Origin: Periplaneta americana
Taxonomy: Eukaryota; Arthropoda; Insecta; Blattodea; Blattidae
Direction: 5' to 3'
Length of the DNA: 64,000 nucleotides
Assembly: GCF_040183065.1 (NCBI RefSeq)
Contig: NC_091131.1
Location: 12,610,800 to 12,674,799 of the forward strand
Positions 22,546 to 35,800 of this stretch are shown here, piece after piece. A program made the translations under genes and the position numbers. Every line of letters begins with the position of its first letter. The stretch's first letter is position 1. The notes under the pieces are model-generated. The model worked only from the letters and a program-made list of their open reading frames with translations, had not been told where the DNA came from and made no database searches.

Positions 22546-23330
22546 AATTAAAATAATTAGAGTTTACATTTCACAAAAAATAAGAGAATGCTACAAAATG
22601 TTAACACAACTCCAAAAAGTTAATAAGATTGTCCATCTCCAATGGATTCCAGCACACTGTGGAGTCATGGGGAATGAAACCGCAGACACACTTGCAAAGA
22701 AAGGCACAACACTAAAACAAAAGTCTAAATTTAATTTCTCATATTTCTCAATAAAATGCTTGACACTACAAAATTTTCTCATTCATACCTACAAGAAATA
22801 GAATCAAATGCTAAAGACAAAAAATGGATTACACTACTTTCCAACCCAGATATAATCCCCCAGAGACCAAGGAAAACAGCAGTTGCAGCCTTCAGACTAT
22901 TGACAAATCATGACTGTCTAGCAAGTCATCTCTACAGAATAGGTATCTCAGCTTCACCAATATGTGTCCTGCGTAACGATCCAGCAGAAATGAATGACAG
23001 GGGCGTATACTGATTAAAGGGTTTGGGCTACCGCTGACCCTATTATTACACAAAATATATCTAACAATTACTTTAATTTTAATTACTATGGTAAAACTAA
23101 TAATACAAAATTATTACATTATGTTATATTATAAACTTTTTCTTTTGTAATTTCCTTGGGCTACCGCCGGTACCCGCAAAATACGCCCCTGATGGATGAA
23201 GACCACTTGAAGACCAGTGAAGCATTAAGATCAGAAGAAACTACAGTTCAAAAGTATTGGAAAGCACGACTGTTAATGGCTTCATTGCCAAATGCAAGGC
23301 ACTAGACAACAACAATAACATTTCATATGA
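22545..23330 (+). mobile_element. I-group (RNase-H) LINE, 3' part
   Basis: Plus strand: VYISQKIRECYKMLTQLQK, HLQWIPAHCGVMGNETADTL (RNase H block with catalytic H and D), RKTAVAAFRLLTNHDCLASH, a zinc-knuckle region interrupted by a MITE, then DEDHLKTSEALRSEETTVQK, YWKARLLMASLPNARH and stop, followed by an ACAACAACAATAACA tail. 5'-truncated; one frameshift around 22790. Confidence 0.85.
22998..23191. mobile_element. 194-bp hAT MITE inside the RNase-H LINE
   Basis: Termini CAGGGGCGTAT and ATACGCCCCTG (11-bp perfect TIR), flanked by ATGAATGA (22990-22997) and ATGGATGA (23192-23199), 7 of 8 matching. Removing it restores the LINE reading ...AEM-DEDHL. Inside each end lies a direct copy of TTGGGCTACCGC (23023-23034 and 23156-23167). 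Confidence 0.9.
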
Positions 23331-23404
23331 TACCTTCAGGAAGGTAAGCTTCACATAAAGTTTTTGTTAGCACTGATACTTAGTTTTATTTTCTCTCTCT
23401 CCCA

Positions 23405-24520
23405 TCGTTGAATGTTGTTGTTTTCTAATGCCAGGCATTTGACAATAAAGTCATTTGACCTCTTGCACTCCAATATTTTTCAAAGATATTATCATGGCCA
23501 GCCACTGAAGCACAGATTTTGAGGTGTTCCGAATCCATTTCTTGGTTTGAGTTGCACAATGGGCAGTTAGGGGACTGATATATTCCAATTCTATGCAGAT
23601 GCTTGGCCAAACAATCATGGCCTGTTGCCAATCTAAATGCAGCTACAGACGATTTTCGTGGTAAATCGGGAATTAACTGTGGATTATGATGCAGAGAGTT
23701 CCATTTTTCCCCTTGGGATTGTGTTATCAAATTATGTTTGTTGAAGTCTAAGTATGTAGATTTAATAAATCTCTTCACAGAGTAATACGTAGATTTAGTA
23801 ACAGGTCTGTAAGTAGCAGTGCTGTCCTTCTTTGCTAAAACATCTGCATTCTCGTTTCCCAGGATTCCACAATGGGATGGTATCCATTGGAATACAATTC
23901 TTTTATTGAGTGATATTAATTGAGAGAGCATTTTAGTTATTTCTGCTGTTTGAGATGAAGGTGTGTGTTTAGAGACTATTGATAGAGTAGCTGCTTTGGA
24001 ATCTGACAATACAACTGCATTCCTAAATTTATTGATGTGGCATAGAAGATTCCTGAGACTTTCACTTATTGCACCGATTTCTCCATCTTTTTTTTTTTTT
24101 TTTTTTTTTTTTTCCCCCCCCCCCGTTGTTGGTAACTCTATACCATCTATTAGATGCTTTATGGTTGTACTAACAGATGGAGTTACTTGTCAACAATGTG
24201 ACGCTGGAATGTGTGTTCAGGTTACTGCCCAGCGACAGTCCTGGTGATGATTGGTTAATTTATATTAACCTATCACACTCACATTCATACAAATTTCCAG
24301 ACTCTAGACACCCAGGGAATTCCTCTTCTTCAAGAAAGAGAGCCTAGCCCGGGAATCGAACCCGGGACCTCCTGATCTGGAAGCCAGCATGCTGACCAAC
24401 AGACCACGGAGGCAGTCCGATTTCTCCATCAAAATTTGTTCCATATTCAAGAGATCTATAAAGTGAGAAGAGACACACTTACTGGAAGACCCTTTGTATG
24501 TGGAGGACACTGCATGTTGT
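23405..24520 (-). mobile_element. I-group (RNase-H) LINE, 3' part, SINE-interrupted
   Basis: Minus strand: YRSLEYGTNFDGEIGAISES (RNase H D/E), NAVVLSDSKAATLSIVSKHT (D), FQWIPSHCGILGNENADVLA (H, D), KSSVAAFRLATGHDCLAKHL, CPLCNSNQEMDSEHLKIC (CCHC), KYWSARGQMTLLSNAWH; 3' end CATTAGAAAACAACAACATT. The 194-codon stretch 24009-23425 is open. Only the RNase H and downstream part remains. Confidence 0.85.
24088..24416 (-). mobile_element. tRNA-derived SINE with 14-bp TSD, nested in the LINE
   Basis: Minus strand head TCCGTGGTCTGTTGGTCAGC and GGTCCCGGGTTCGATTCCCG, body to GGTAACTCTATACC-like end, then a G-run and an A-run of about 26. Flanked by CCGATTTCTCCATC (24074-24087 and 24417-24430). It splits the RNase H motif FDGEIG. 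Confidence 0.92.
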
Positions 24521-24526
24521 AAACTT

Positions 24527-24829
24527 CTTACTTACTTACTGGCTTTTAAGGAACCCGAAGGTTCATTTCCGCCCTCACATAAGCCCGCCATTGGTCCCTA
24601 TCCTGTGCAAGATTAATCCAGTCTCAATCATCATACCCCACCTCCCTCAAATCCATTTTAATATTACCCTCCCATCTACGTCTCGGCCTCCCTAAAGGTC
24701 TTTTTCCCTCCGGCCTCCCAACTAACACTCTCTATGCATTTCTGGATTCGCCCATACGTGCTACATGCCCTGCCCATCTCAAACGTCTGGATTTAATGTT
24801 CCGAATTATGTCAGGTGAAGGATACAATG
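24527..24829 (-). mobile_element. RTE-like LINE fragment (TAAG tail) with 12-bp TSD
   Basis: Minus strand 3' end of the same family as 18164-18833, with YNSEH-side IRNIKSRRLRWAGHVARM..., GRPRRRWEGNIK and the tail AGTAAGTAAGTAAG. Flanked by TGTTGTAAACTT (24515-24526 and 24830-24841). Lies just past the polyadenylation signal of the ropporin-like gene. Confidence 0.92.
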
Positions 24830-24885
24830 TGTTGTAAACTTTACGAATTAAAAAAAAATACAGATGCAGTTAGTATTATATTCAC

Positions 24886-24891
24886 TTTATT
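24886..24891 (-). promoter_or_regulatory. Candidate polyadenylation signal of the ropporin-like gene
   Basis: AATAAA on the minus strand, 170 bp past the stop codon. Only about 45 bp further downstream lies the 12-bp target duplication of an inserted LINE, so LINE insertions sit right at the gene's 3' edge. Confidence 0.6.
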
Positions 24892-25060
24892 ATGTATACT
24901 ATATAATACGATTTATCACTTCATAATTAACAATCAATAATTATCATCCATAGTAACTAATAAATTAGGGAGCCAGGAATGTGAGAGTAGAATTCATTAC
25001 TTTCTGGCAAATGCTATCGTGTGTCTAGGAAGCTCAGAATAATGGAAGTGACAATGTCGA

Positions 25061-25284
25061 CTACTCCGACACAGGGACTTTGTCCAGTGATGGGCAGAGG
25101 AAGTGGTGGATGTTGCGGGGCATCACCATGCCACTCTGGCGCTCCGCCCAGTACTCCAGATATTTCAGCACGGACTGAATCTGTGCATCAGGAACTGCTG
25201 GACCGATGCCTGGGATGTTGGGGCCGTCCTTCGGTGTTGCAGATTTCACTTCTTCGGTTTCATCTGCTTCTGACTCAGACTTTT
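25061..25284 (-). CDS. ROPN1L: Ropporin-like terminal coding exon 4
   Basis: Acceptor TTTTGGCAG precedes AAAAGTCTG; the two leading bases complete a GAA codon with exon 3, then 73 codons and stop TAG at 25063-25061. The first 30 residues continue the acidic linker (ESEADETEEVKS), then a proline/glycine stretch (PNIPGIGPAVP), then the conserved tail with GMVMPRNIHHFLCP. The aligned vertebrate segment is NGMIGLSDFFFP. Confidence 0.9.
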
Positions 25285-28200
25285 CTGCCAAAATGAAAGG
25301 GAACAATATTATTTCATTCCATATGCTTAATTGAGTTCTATTTACGTATTGAAGTTTTTTTCATTTCCATATTTTTTATCCATGTTGAATCTTTTGTACA
25401 CTACTTTTAACACTTGAATATAAATAATTGCGGAATATGTATGATAAGAACTTTCTTGTGTTAAATATTATCGTACCTTGTTAACACGTTTCGACCTATT
25501 TTCGGTCATCTTCGGAACTGGTCGTTGTTGGTCTTGGCGCCTCTTGTTTCCTGTTTGGGTGGGTTCGTAGTGTAGAGTCAAAGAGTGTATGTGAAACTGA
25601 GTTGTATGTTGAGAATATCGTTGGGGTGTGTTTTCGTATGTCTGTATATTTCATATTGTTCCAATGTGTTGAGTTTCTGGCTTTTTGGTTGGATGTGCAG
25701 TATTTCCATGTCTGTGTTGATGTCTCTGTCGGTGTGGTTGGCATTTGTGATGTGTTCTGCATATGTGGAGGTGTTTTGTAATTTTGTTATGGCTGTGATG
25801 TGTTCTTTGTAACGTGTTTGAAATGATCTGCCTGTCTGTCCTATGTAGAAATTGTTGCAGGTGTTACATTTGAGTTTGTATACACCTGTGTGGTTATATT
25901 TGTTTGTTTGTGTGTTGAGATGTTTTTGTAGAGTGTTATTTGTTCTGTATGCGACAAACAAATACAACCACACAGGCGTATACAAACTCAAATGTAATAC
26001 CTGCAGCAACTTCTACATAGGACAGACAGGCAGATCGTTTCAAACACGTTACAAAGAACATATCACAGCCATAACATAATTACAAAACACCTCCACATAT
26101 GCAGAATACATCACAAATGTCAACCACATCTACAGAGACATCAACACAGACATGGAAATACTGCACATCCAACCAAAAAGCCAGAAACTCAACACACTAG
26201 AACAATATGAAATATACAGACACACGAAAACACACCCCAACGATATTCTCAACACACAACTCAATTTCAAAACACATACACTCTTTGACTCTACACTACG
26301 AACGCACCCTCACAGGAAACAAGAGGCGCAAAGACCAACAACGACCAGTTCTGAAGATGACCGAAAATAGGTCGAAACATGTTAACACAAGAAAGTTCTT
26401 ATCATACATATTCCGACCAGCCTCATGGTCTAGTGGTCAGAGCTTCTGGCTATAGTTCATGAGGTCCCGGGTTCGATTCCCGGTTAGAGCACAGGAATCT
26501 TTCCTTAAAGGGGATTATTCCTGTGTTCGTCCATGGTCTGGAATTTAGGTTAAGTTTAGATTTAAGACCTCTCCTGGCACCACATTATCATAGTCATTCT
26601 ATCACATCATCGGGGTAATGTAACTCCGCCTTCCAGGCGCCCCAACCTCAGAAGTGGGTTACAACTAAGCCACGGCCAGGAGAGAAGACCAGAAATGTCG
26701 AAAAGACAACCTGGTGGCATTGGATAAAAAAAAAACATATTCCGAAGTGATACAGTGTTAAAAGTTGTGTAATCAAGATGTATAAATAATTTAATTAAAT
26801 GGCATAGTTAGTTAGCAATAGTTGCGACAGTTCCTACATTGGACAGACAGGCAGATCATTCCAAACTCGATACAAAGAACACATTAAAGCAATAACCAGA
26901 GGACACAATACATCTACATATGCCGAACACATAACTAATGCTAACCACACACAATAACATAAATACAGACATGGAAATCCTACACATACAACCCAAAAAC
27001 CAAAAACTCGACACACTAGAACAATATGAAATATACAGACACACTAAAACACACCCTAATCAAATTCTCAACACACACATCAATTTCAGAACACACACAC
27101 TATTTGACAACTCTTCATCGCACGAACGCACCCACACAATAGGCAGCGAAGTTGAGATGGTGCCAAGACACAGAAGGCTCTGAGGATGGTGTCAAGTAGC
27201 ACCGAAACAGCTGTAAGCCGCACATGCTTACATAATTAACACGAGTAAGATCGCCATTTAATCAATTATTCATATTTTTTATTTCAACCTAGATGATGGT
27301 ATACAAATAACTGACACATCTATAAAGGCACACCTACTGCAATATGAACAATACATGATGTCGAAGTGTGTGTGTACTTTCATGCTGCTTGCGTTATTGT
27401 ATTGTATTGTATTTATTTACATTCCATGGTATTCGTACATCGCTCCACAGCTAGAATATGGAACAAGTCAAAAAAAATTCTTAATAGTAGCCTACTACGA
27501 AGTCTTAATTATAGTCACAGTCTAGTTGAAATATATACAGAAGAGTTTTACAATATAGTCTACAGTACAACATTATTGGTTTGTATCCATACTTAATACA
27601 AGACAGAAATATTCATGCCGCATTGTTCAATGCCATAAATTCACCTACAGAAAAGAACACGTGAGAAATTAGGTACTTCTTTAATTTGGCTCTAAATAAT
27701 CTTATGTTTTGAGTTTGATATTTTATATCCATCATTCTTCTATATTGTCCATCCATAAACCACAAAAGAAGTAAATTAAAATCATCAGTACCAGTTGCAG
27801 AAGACACAGCCCTGCAGTATATATTGACTACACCCCAACTCTGGCTACTAGCAACAGGCATCTATAATGAACACCGATCAAAATACCCCTCATTTCTCGT
27901 GAAAAACAACAACTGAATAGACTACAGTAGACTTTATGTTTATGATTGATTGATTGATATTTTATATCCATAGGGAGGCTATTAAACATTTTTACTGCCA
28001 TATAACTAAGGTGACCAGATGTCCCATATTAGTTGGGACAGTCCCTTTTTTTTAGTCTGTCCCATATTTTTTAAAGTAAAACAGGATGCCAAAATGTCCC
28101 CTTCTTGTGGCAATGACTTAAGGGGTTAGGTACAGCTTACAGCAGTAAAATTTTTGGAAATATTCAACATTTTTTTCCTCCATTACTGTATCTTGTACAA

Positions 28201-29826
28201 TAATAAAAATTACTATGTTTAAAACACTGTCCTGCTATATGAAAAAAAATATTTTTATGATTTAAAAAAATATTTACTTTTTTTTTTCAAAATTCAGTTC
28301 ACTATGCAGTGATGAAGCGTTCCCCACATAATTAAAAAACTATCCAACATTCTATGATGAAATTTTTTGTTTGTATTTATGCATCTCATATCTATAATAC
28401 GATGCAAGATCACTTCTCTACCTTTGATAGATTGTCTGATAAAAAATAAAGTAATTTAAAAATATGGTCAGATACCAGTATTTTATTCTAATACAATATA
28501 AAAAAAATATTATTTATTAAGGAATGTAGTTGAAAGAGCATGATAGTGTAAACATGAGTTTCAGCAATAAAATAAAAGAGAGAGAACATGAAAAAATTAA
28601 CAAGTTTATGAGTTATCAGGGAAATTTTTCATAACTGCACAGTGAACTGCCATCATTTTGAATTTGGAAAAAAAAATATATATATCTATATATATATATA
28701 TATAATTTTTTTTTTAATCGTAAAAATATTTTTTTCATATAGAAGAAGAAGTGTTTTACACATACATTATTGTACAATATACAGTAATGGAGGAAAAAAG
28801 TGTTGAATATTTCCAAAAATTTTACTGCTGTAAGCTACACCTAACCGCTTAACTATAGTGTTAAAAAATTTAAAATGTACTGTTTTGCATCAGTTTGATG
28901 AAAAATTTAAAGATAATAGTAACTGGCAAAGCAAAGCCAATAAAGTTTTCAAACATTTCGTGTTTTTCGTTAATATAAAAATATCACAGCCCTACTTATA
29001 AATTTACCTTGTGTTGCTTCCGGACTTCCTGCTTCTGCTTCTGCCACTTCCTCTTTGTTCTCTCCTTCACTTTCATCCCCTGAACCGCAGTCTAGCTCTG
29101 CCAGGAATATGTAGAGCTCCTTGAAGGTCTCAAAGGGTATCATATCACTTCCTCCCTCTGGCTCCTCTGTCAGAAGTTCGCAGATGAGGTACATGGTTTG
29201 AGTCAGGGACTGGCACATGAAAAATACGAATAAAGCAAATTATTTAAGTTTATAAGGAAGATAGTAGTACCGGTATATGAAAGCAGAAAGATAACGTTAT
29301 AAATGTAGGACCAGAAAGAGTAAAAATGGGACAAAATGTAAACTTCCGTTTTTTTTGAGTTGCATAAAAGTACAGGTAGGTAGTTAAAATGTTTGGTCAC
29401 TGGCTATAATGATGGTAAAACTCAAGTTGAATGGAACTTGGACAGGGCAATAAATGTCATAAAATCACTGCTACCTGTCACAGACCTCATGGCCATCTGT
29501 CATAGACCTCGGCCTGTTACTTAGCCAACCCCTCATCAAACCCTGTCTAACCTTGTCATAAACCTAGGCATACAGCTATAACAGTAAAGTGATGCTTTCC
29601 CATATTCAAGCTTGGCCTGTGATTTTTTAAGCAAGTTTATTTCGTTAAGTCTATATCTCTTTAAAATAATTAAAACTCTGTCTCCCTTTAGGCTTAAGAT
29701 GAGGTAAATGAAAGACATTGTTCTATCTCCATAACTAAGAGACCCAGTGGCATACATAGAATTTTGTCATTATTAAAATTGTTTACAATTTACATTATCG
29801 GTATTTAAAATTTTGTGTATTACTAA

Positions 29827-29865
<39 letters not shown>

Positions 29866-32800
29866 GTTGTTGTTATCTAATGCCGAGCTTTGGCAACGAA
29901 GCCATTAGCGTTCTTGCTCTCCAATATTTCTCTGTGGTGGATCCATCAGGTAGAACTTCACAGGTTTGTAGATGATCTTCAGTCATTTCTTCTTCTTTGT
30001 TGCATAGAGGGCAATTTGGATTTGTGTAAATTCCTGTTTTATTCAAGTGTTTGGCCAAATAATCCTGTTCCATAAGCAGTCTGAATTTTGCTACTGCAGA
30101 TTTACGTGAGATTTCTGGAATAATTTGTTTGTTTTTTTTTTTTTTTTTTTTTTTTTATTAAAATGCTCCATTTTTTATCTTTGGCTTTGGTACATGGTGC
30201 TTGGTTGTGCTTGATTTTATATTTATTTTTAATTAGTCTTTTGATGGATGTAAAAGGTAGGCTTGTATTTGTATTCTGAATTAAATTGGATCCTTTTTTG
30301 GCAAGAAAATCAGCAGTTCCATTTCCAGCAATTCCGCAATGTGCAGGTATCCATTGCAATTGAATTGTTTTCTGTAGTTTTTGAAGTTGTTGGATCATTT
30401 TGTGACTTTCTTTAATTTGGATTGACATCATTTTATATGAATTTATTGCATATAATGCTGCTTCAGAATCAGAGAGAATGACAGCATTTTGAAATTTATC
30501 TATTCTGTACAGTAGGTGTTGGAGTGAGATATGAATAGCCATTATTTACGCATCAAAATTTGTTGTATGATGTCCTGCTGGTTGATAAAATGAGAATAAC
30601 GCACATGTAATTCCTGATCCTGAGTTGTTATCGATAGTAGACCCATCTGTGTAAATATGTAACCATTCTTCTGGTGGGTATCTATTGTTCACAGCTTCTA
30701 ATGCCAGCGCTTTTAGTACAGGTTTGGAAGTTTCAGATTATGCTAATTAACTTAACATTATTATTATTATTATTATTATCATCATCAGCTTAGTTTTCAC
30801 AGAATGTGAAACTAGTTCCTGGAAGAACATTTTCGACAACATTGTCACACTGGCTGCGAAGAAACAATTGCCAATGTGAAATTTTCACTAACCTCGCGAG
30901 AATCACTACACTACTTTTTGCTAAACAATAATGTGAAGTTTATATTAAAAATATGAACTATCAAATGCACAGAATATTAAACGAATGTTTCACAATAAAG
31001 TTGGGACTCAAACTAACGAATGAATGTAAAACCGCTCTTAAAATGAGTTTAAAATAGACACTGCATAATATTTAACATCTGCATTGCAAAATTGTCAAAA
31101 CAACCTTTTCAATATGTTTCACAACAAGTTAAATTTCAGCTTCATTTTATTACAAGGTCGGAGCTGGGCAGTAGGTCTCTCTATATTAAAGATAGCATTG
31201 TTATAATTCGAACGTGCCACAGCACCAAGCACAGGGATTATATTGAAGGAGGGATAGGAGGACTATACCTTATGTCGATGTAGATTTTGTTACTCTGACA
31301 GTGAAAAATTAGAGAAGGGAAAACATTATGGATTAAAAAACAATACTTAAAATTTAAATATATAATTTTTTTTAAAGTGCAAGGGAGGGTTCAAACCTGG
31401 TAACTTCCTTTCTTGTGTACGCCCCTGTTACTAGTACAACTAGTTATTTCAAGAAACAGAACCTTGTGTTGTTTTGACCTCAGATAGTGGAAGGCTCATG
31501 ATATCCGAACCAAAAATTGTGTCAGACATTTCTTCTAATAATACGAGACACATTTTTGTGGCAGGAGGAAAAAGGTCTTAAGTCAATATTTTGTGAAAAT
31601 GAGATTTTTTATATACCGGTATTCTAAAAGTGGAAACAATTCTCTACAATCTGGTAAAACGGCTAAAGTCAAATAAGACTCCTGACTGGATTTATAGAGC
31701 GTTACCAAATGTCCTAAATACTTTTTAAATCTAGCACACACAGAATAAAGGACTTAAGAATATTTAATACTTTATTCCTTACAAACATCACATGTTTACT
31801 TTCCATGCTTCCCTATTAAAAAGGTCTAACTTGTATTTTAGCCATTTTATCACATACTGATGCCCTTTCCTTTTAAAACTTTAAGAACCAGGGTAAACAG
31901 TCCTATAATTGTTTAAGACCCATTTTACATTTCTAATAATTTACATTTCTCATTTATTTTGACATGTGTAAAAGGTCTTATGTTTAATAGTCCCTTCTAC
32001 TCAGTTTGGGTTCTAGTCTTAAAAGGGCTTAAGTGCGGCTATTTTTGGAAATAATCAAGAAAATTGTTAAATGAGCAACATTGCCTATTTTAGAAGAAAT
32101 ATAAACAAATAATATCCAGGGAAAAACTCTTAATTAAAAAAACTCTATAATTGACACCAATTTCAATCTTTCTATTGCTCTCCTGAAAAGTATAAAATTT
32201 TTACTTAAGACCTTTTTCCTCCCGGCCACAGATTTTATTACTTACTTTAGTAAGATGGCCAGCTGCGATAGCTACAAACTTAAGCCAGTCTACGTCATCA
32301 CTGAATCCACCCAGCTTTAACATTTCATTCAGTGCATTCTCATTGAGACAAATTCCTTGCCATTTCTGATGCAGCACCTCTGCTGGTACTGTCTTCACAT
32401 TTCCAATCTGAAATACATATATAGAGTATTATTTATATTCGGTACAAATTATATCTAAACCTATTTTTGTCCCAAAATACCAATACTACCAATAAGAATT
32501 TTCCAGGGCCTTATTATGACCACTGTGCAGAGTAGTTTGAAAATTGGGCTGCTACTTTTTTGCCCCCAAACTTGCAAAGCACTTTTTTATTTTATTTTTA
32601 TTTTATTTATTTTATTTTGCTAATAATTGTAACATAAAATATAATATATAGAGAAAAACTTTAGCTCGCCCCTGAAAGAGTAGAACTCGTGCTCAGGGGC
32701 GGATTCCTGAATTGAAATTAATAAGTATACAATACAATTTGTCTTATGTCTACTATGCAATTATAGTATATAAATTTAAATTTACAATTTTTCAATTTTT

Positions 32801-35800
32801 ATAAAATCCATACCTAACTTTTTTAATTTAATACTAGAACTATTAGTATCGATAAGATTAGGATACTTAAATATAAATTTGTTATATATTCTTGGACCTA
32901 AATTACTACTATGATTAAATACTGTAGCAGTGTTGCATTTTGGTTCAAACAATCTTAAAGAATTCATATCTTTTATTTCATAACTATGAGAATACAATTC
33001 AAAATTATTTCGATTTTCATGTATGAATGTTATTAATACAATATAATAAATTTGTCTTATGTTAAGTACATTAAAGTCTAAAAACAATTTTTGAGATGGA
33101 AAATCAATAGGTTTATGAAGACATATTTTAATTATTTTCTTCTGTAATAAATAAAGTGGATTAAAATTAGATTTAAATGAGCTACCCCATCCTATAATTC
33201 CATACATAATTACCTATTGAAATAAAGTTAAATATATTGTGCGCAATAAACTTATTGACAAGTAATTCCTCAATAAAACAAAAAATATATTATTTTACGT
33301 AATTTATTACAAAGGTAATTAATGTGTTGGTTCCATTTTAAATGATTATCGAAAATTATGCCTAAATACTTAACTTCAGAGAACTCCTTAATAATCGGAC
33401 ATTTACACTGTATAAGACAACAATCAGAATTATGTAATTTAATACTTAATATAGATGTAGGAGGTTTGTTACACTTTTCAGATAATGAGAATGGAATAAT
33501 TATGGTTTTATTTGGTGTTATTTTTGGTAAGCGAACATTCCCAAGAAAAATTCCTTTATCACGATTCCAGAGTTTCGTCTTCACGTTGTGGGTTATTCTT
33601 CGCGTTTTCTTCTTCTACTGTTTTTAATCAGAAAGCTAGTGAAAGCTAGAAATATCCTGATAAGGACTTGAAACATACACACATACATTCAGCAGGGCCA
33701 ACTTAAAAAAAACTATTGTATATTATTTTATTGGAAACCTATGAAGAAATATGCAATATCTTTTCTTGGGCACAAAAATAAATTTCCATATTTCTTCATA
33801 AGTTTGCAAGCAACAATTTCTTTGTGGGCTGTAAAACCCACATAAAGTGCATTGTTATATTTACCCCTATTGTGTTTATTTTCCTCTGATTGAGGTTCTG
33901 GCTGATATGTATATCTATTATCAAGCAATAAGACAATAAGAACAATATTGTTTGTATACATCTGAAGTCTGATTAGTGTACTATGTAGCTAATTGGCGAT
34001 GTACGCAATGGAGGGGGAAAGGAACTGGCCACCCTACCCCATTATCTCCTGGCCTAGTTGCTTCATAAGTGGTGCTTTGTTGGTATCACTTGTGAGATTT
34101 AGACCTGTCGTCGGACAGTTGACTAAACAACAACATTTGTAATATCAAATAGTTGGTTTTTATTTTCAGTCAATCACCAGCAGAAATAGATTCTGTTACA
34201 TCAAATTACAATATATTAATAAGTATTTCTTTTCCGTGCTCCGTTCATATAAAATTCAATAGCTCAATCTACCTTGTAATGCCAAGATGAGAAGGCCATA
34301 GCTTCTGAAAACCTCTACTGCACACCATTCGTGAGTATTAATTATTATTTTAAAACTCTGTCAGGCTTTAATCACTTAATTTTTCTTCAAAATTCTTAAA
34401 ACATCTTTTTGATCATGCAAATCTAGTCTTTCAGGTGAAGCTCCCTGTAAAGCAGATTTGAATAATTTCAAAGGAAAAATTGTTCCGGGGCCGGGTATCA
34501 ATCCCGGGATCTTTTTGATCAATCTTTTCCGATATTAATGCCTCTCACTGCGGCAAATAGACCGAGAATAGTTTTCACATCTATTTCCTACAGATTTCCA
34601 ACATGTTGAACATCATAATGAACAAGCCTTCAGTTTAACATAATTTTTAAACTATTTTAATCTTACAACTTCGGCACATTGCCTGCCATTTTAATATAGT
34701 GTTTACATTATAACTCTATTTACTGGAATGTTTTTTTATCTGAAAGTTATTTTAATACTATGTACGCTATTTAAACCCTTAAAAAAGCAAGCAAGGTAAA
34801 ACTTTTACTTGTGTTTTATATGTGTTTTGTATCTTTATATTTTTCACCTACGTTCAATTGTACTTGTTTGTAATATATCAACTGAAGATGACTTGCATAA
34901 AAAAGTCGAAAACATTCGTGATGCTTATTAATATATTGTAATTTGATGTAACAGAATCTATTTCTGCTGCCTTAACCTGATAAGTGATTGACTGAAATTA
35001 AAAAAAAAAACAATTATTTGATATTATTATTCACAAACTTATCTGAACTCTCAAAATGACATTAAAAAAAACAACATTTTTTGTGATTATTCTAGAATTT
35101 TCTTATTGTACTATGATGATGATGATGATGATGATGATGAATAATTCATTGAATTATAGTAAGAGAAACGAAATTACTATCATGTCTTTATCAGTCATAA
35201 ATTCCAATTGAATTCAACTTGTTTTTTTCAAAATAAAATGTCTTGGTTTATTTTTATACCGGTACTAATTTTCTATACCGTACATAAATATTGTCTAAGA
35301 CTGTTATCATTATTTTAATGAATATTTGATTTGGAGCTTTTGTTTTATTAACAAATTTACTGTTGGTTTGGTCTCAGGGTTGCCTGATTCTGTCATCAGG
35401 AATCCAGGACAGGTGACTGTACTGCATACTTTAACGTGACTATACATTTGAATTAACTCAATTTGTAATATGTACAACTGATTTTATTAGTTTTATGTAT
35501 TTATACCAATTGTATAGAGCCTAAACTTTTAATTTTGTTACAATTTTGCTAGATTATGAAATTTCCTTTGAATTATTATGAAGTCTGAAAAATAATGCCA
35601 TGTTACAGCCTGATGTATACAGAAGAAATATATGATGCAGTGTTTAAATCTATCAATAATAAATCAACTTCCAAAGAGAGTAAAGACTAAAGATAGCCCT
35701 ACTATAATATAATAGCTAGACTTCGTGGAATTGACTCGAGAATCGTAAGGTTTACTACACAATTATTTTATAGTGAGGTATATTAACTCTTAAAATTTAA

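Noticed and set aside
31332-31426. hAT-like end CAGGGGCGTACAC (minus)
   Set aside because: No partner terminus or target duplication was found nearby, so no element is called.
32690-32705. CAGGGGCGGA as a hAT terminus
   Set aside because: The same segment is at the matching 3'UTR position in the second LINE copy (46730), so it is part of the LINE and not a separate insertion.
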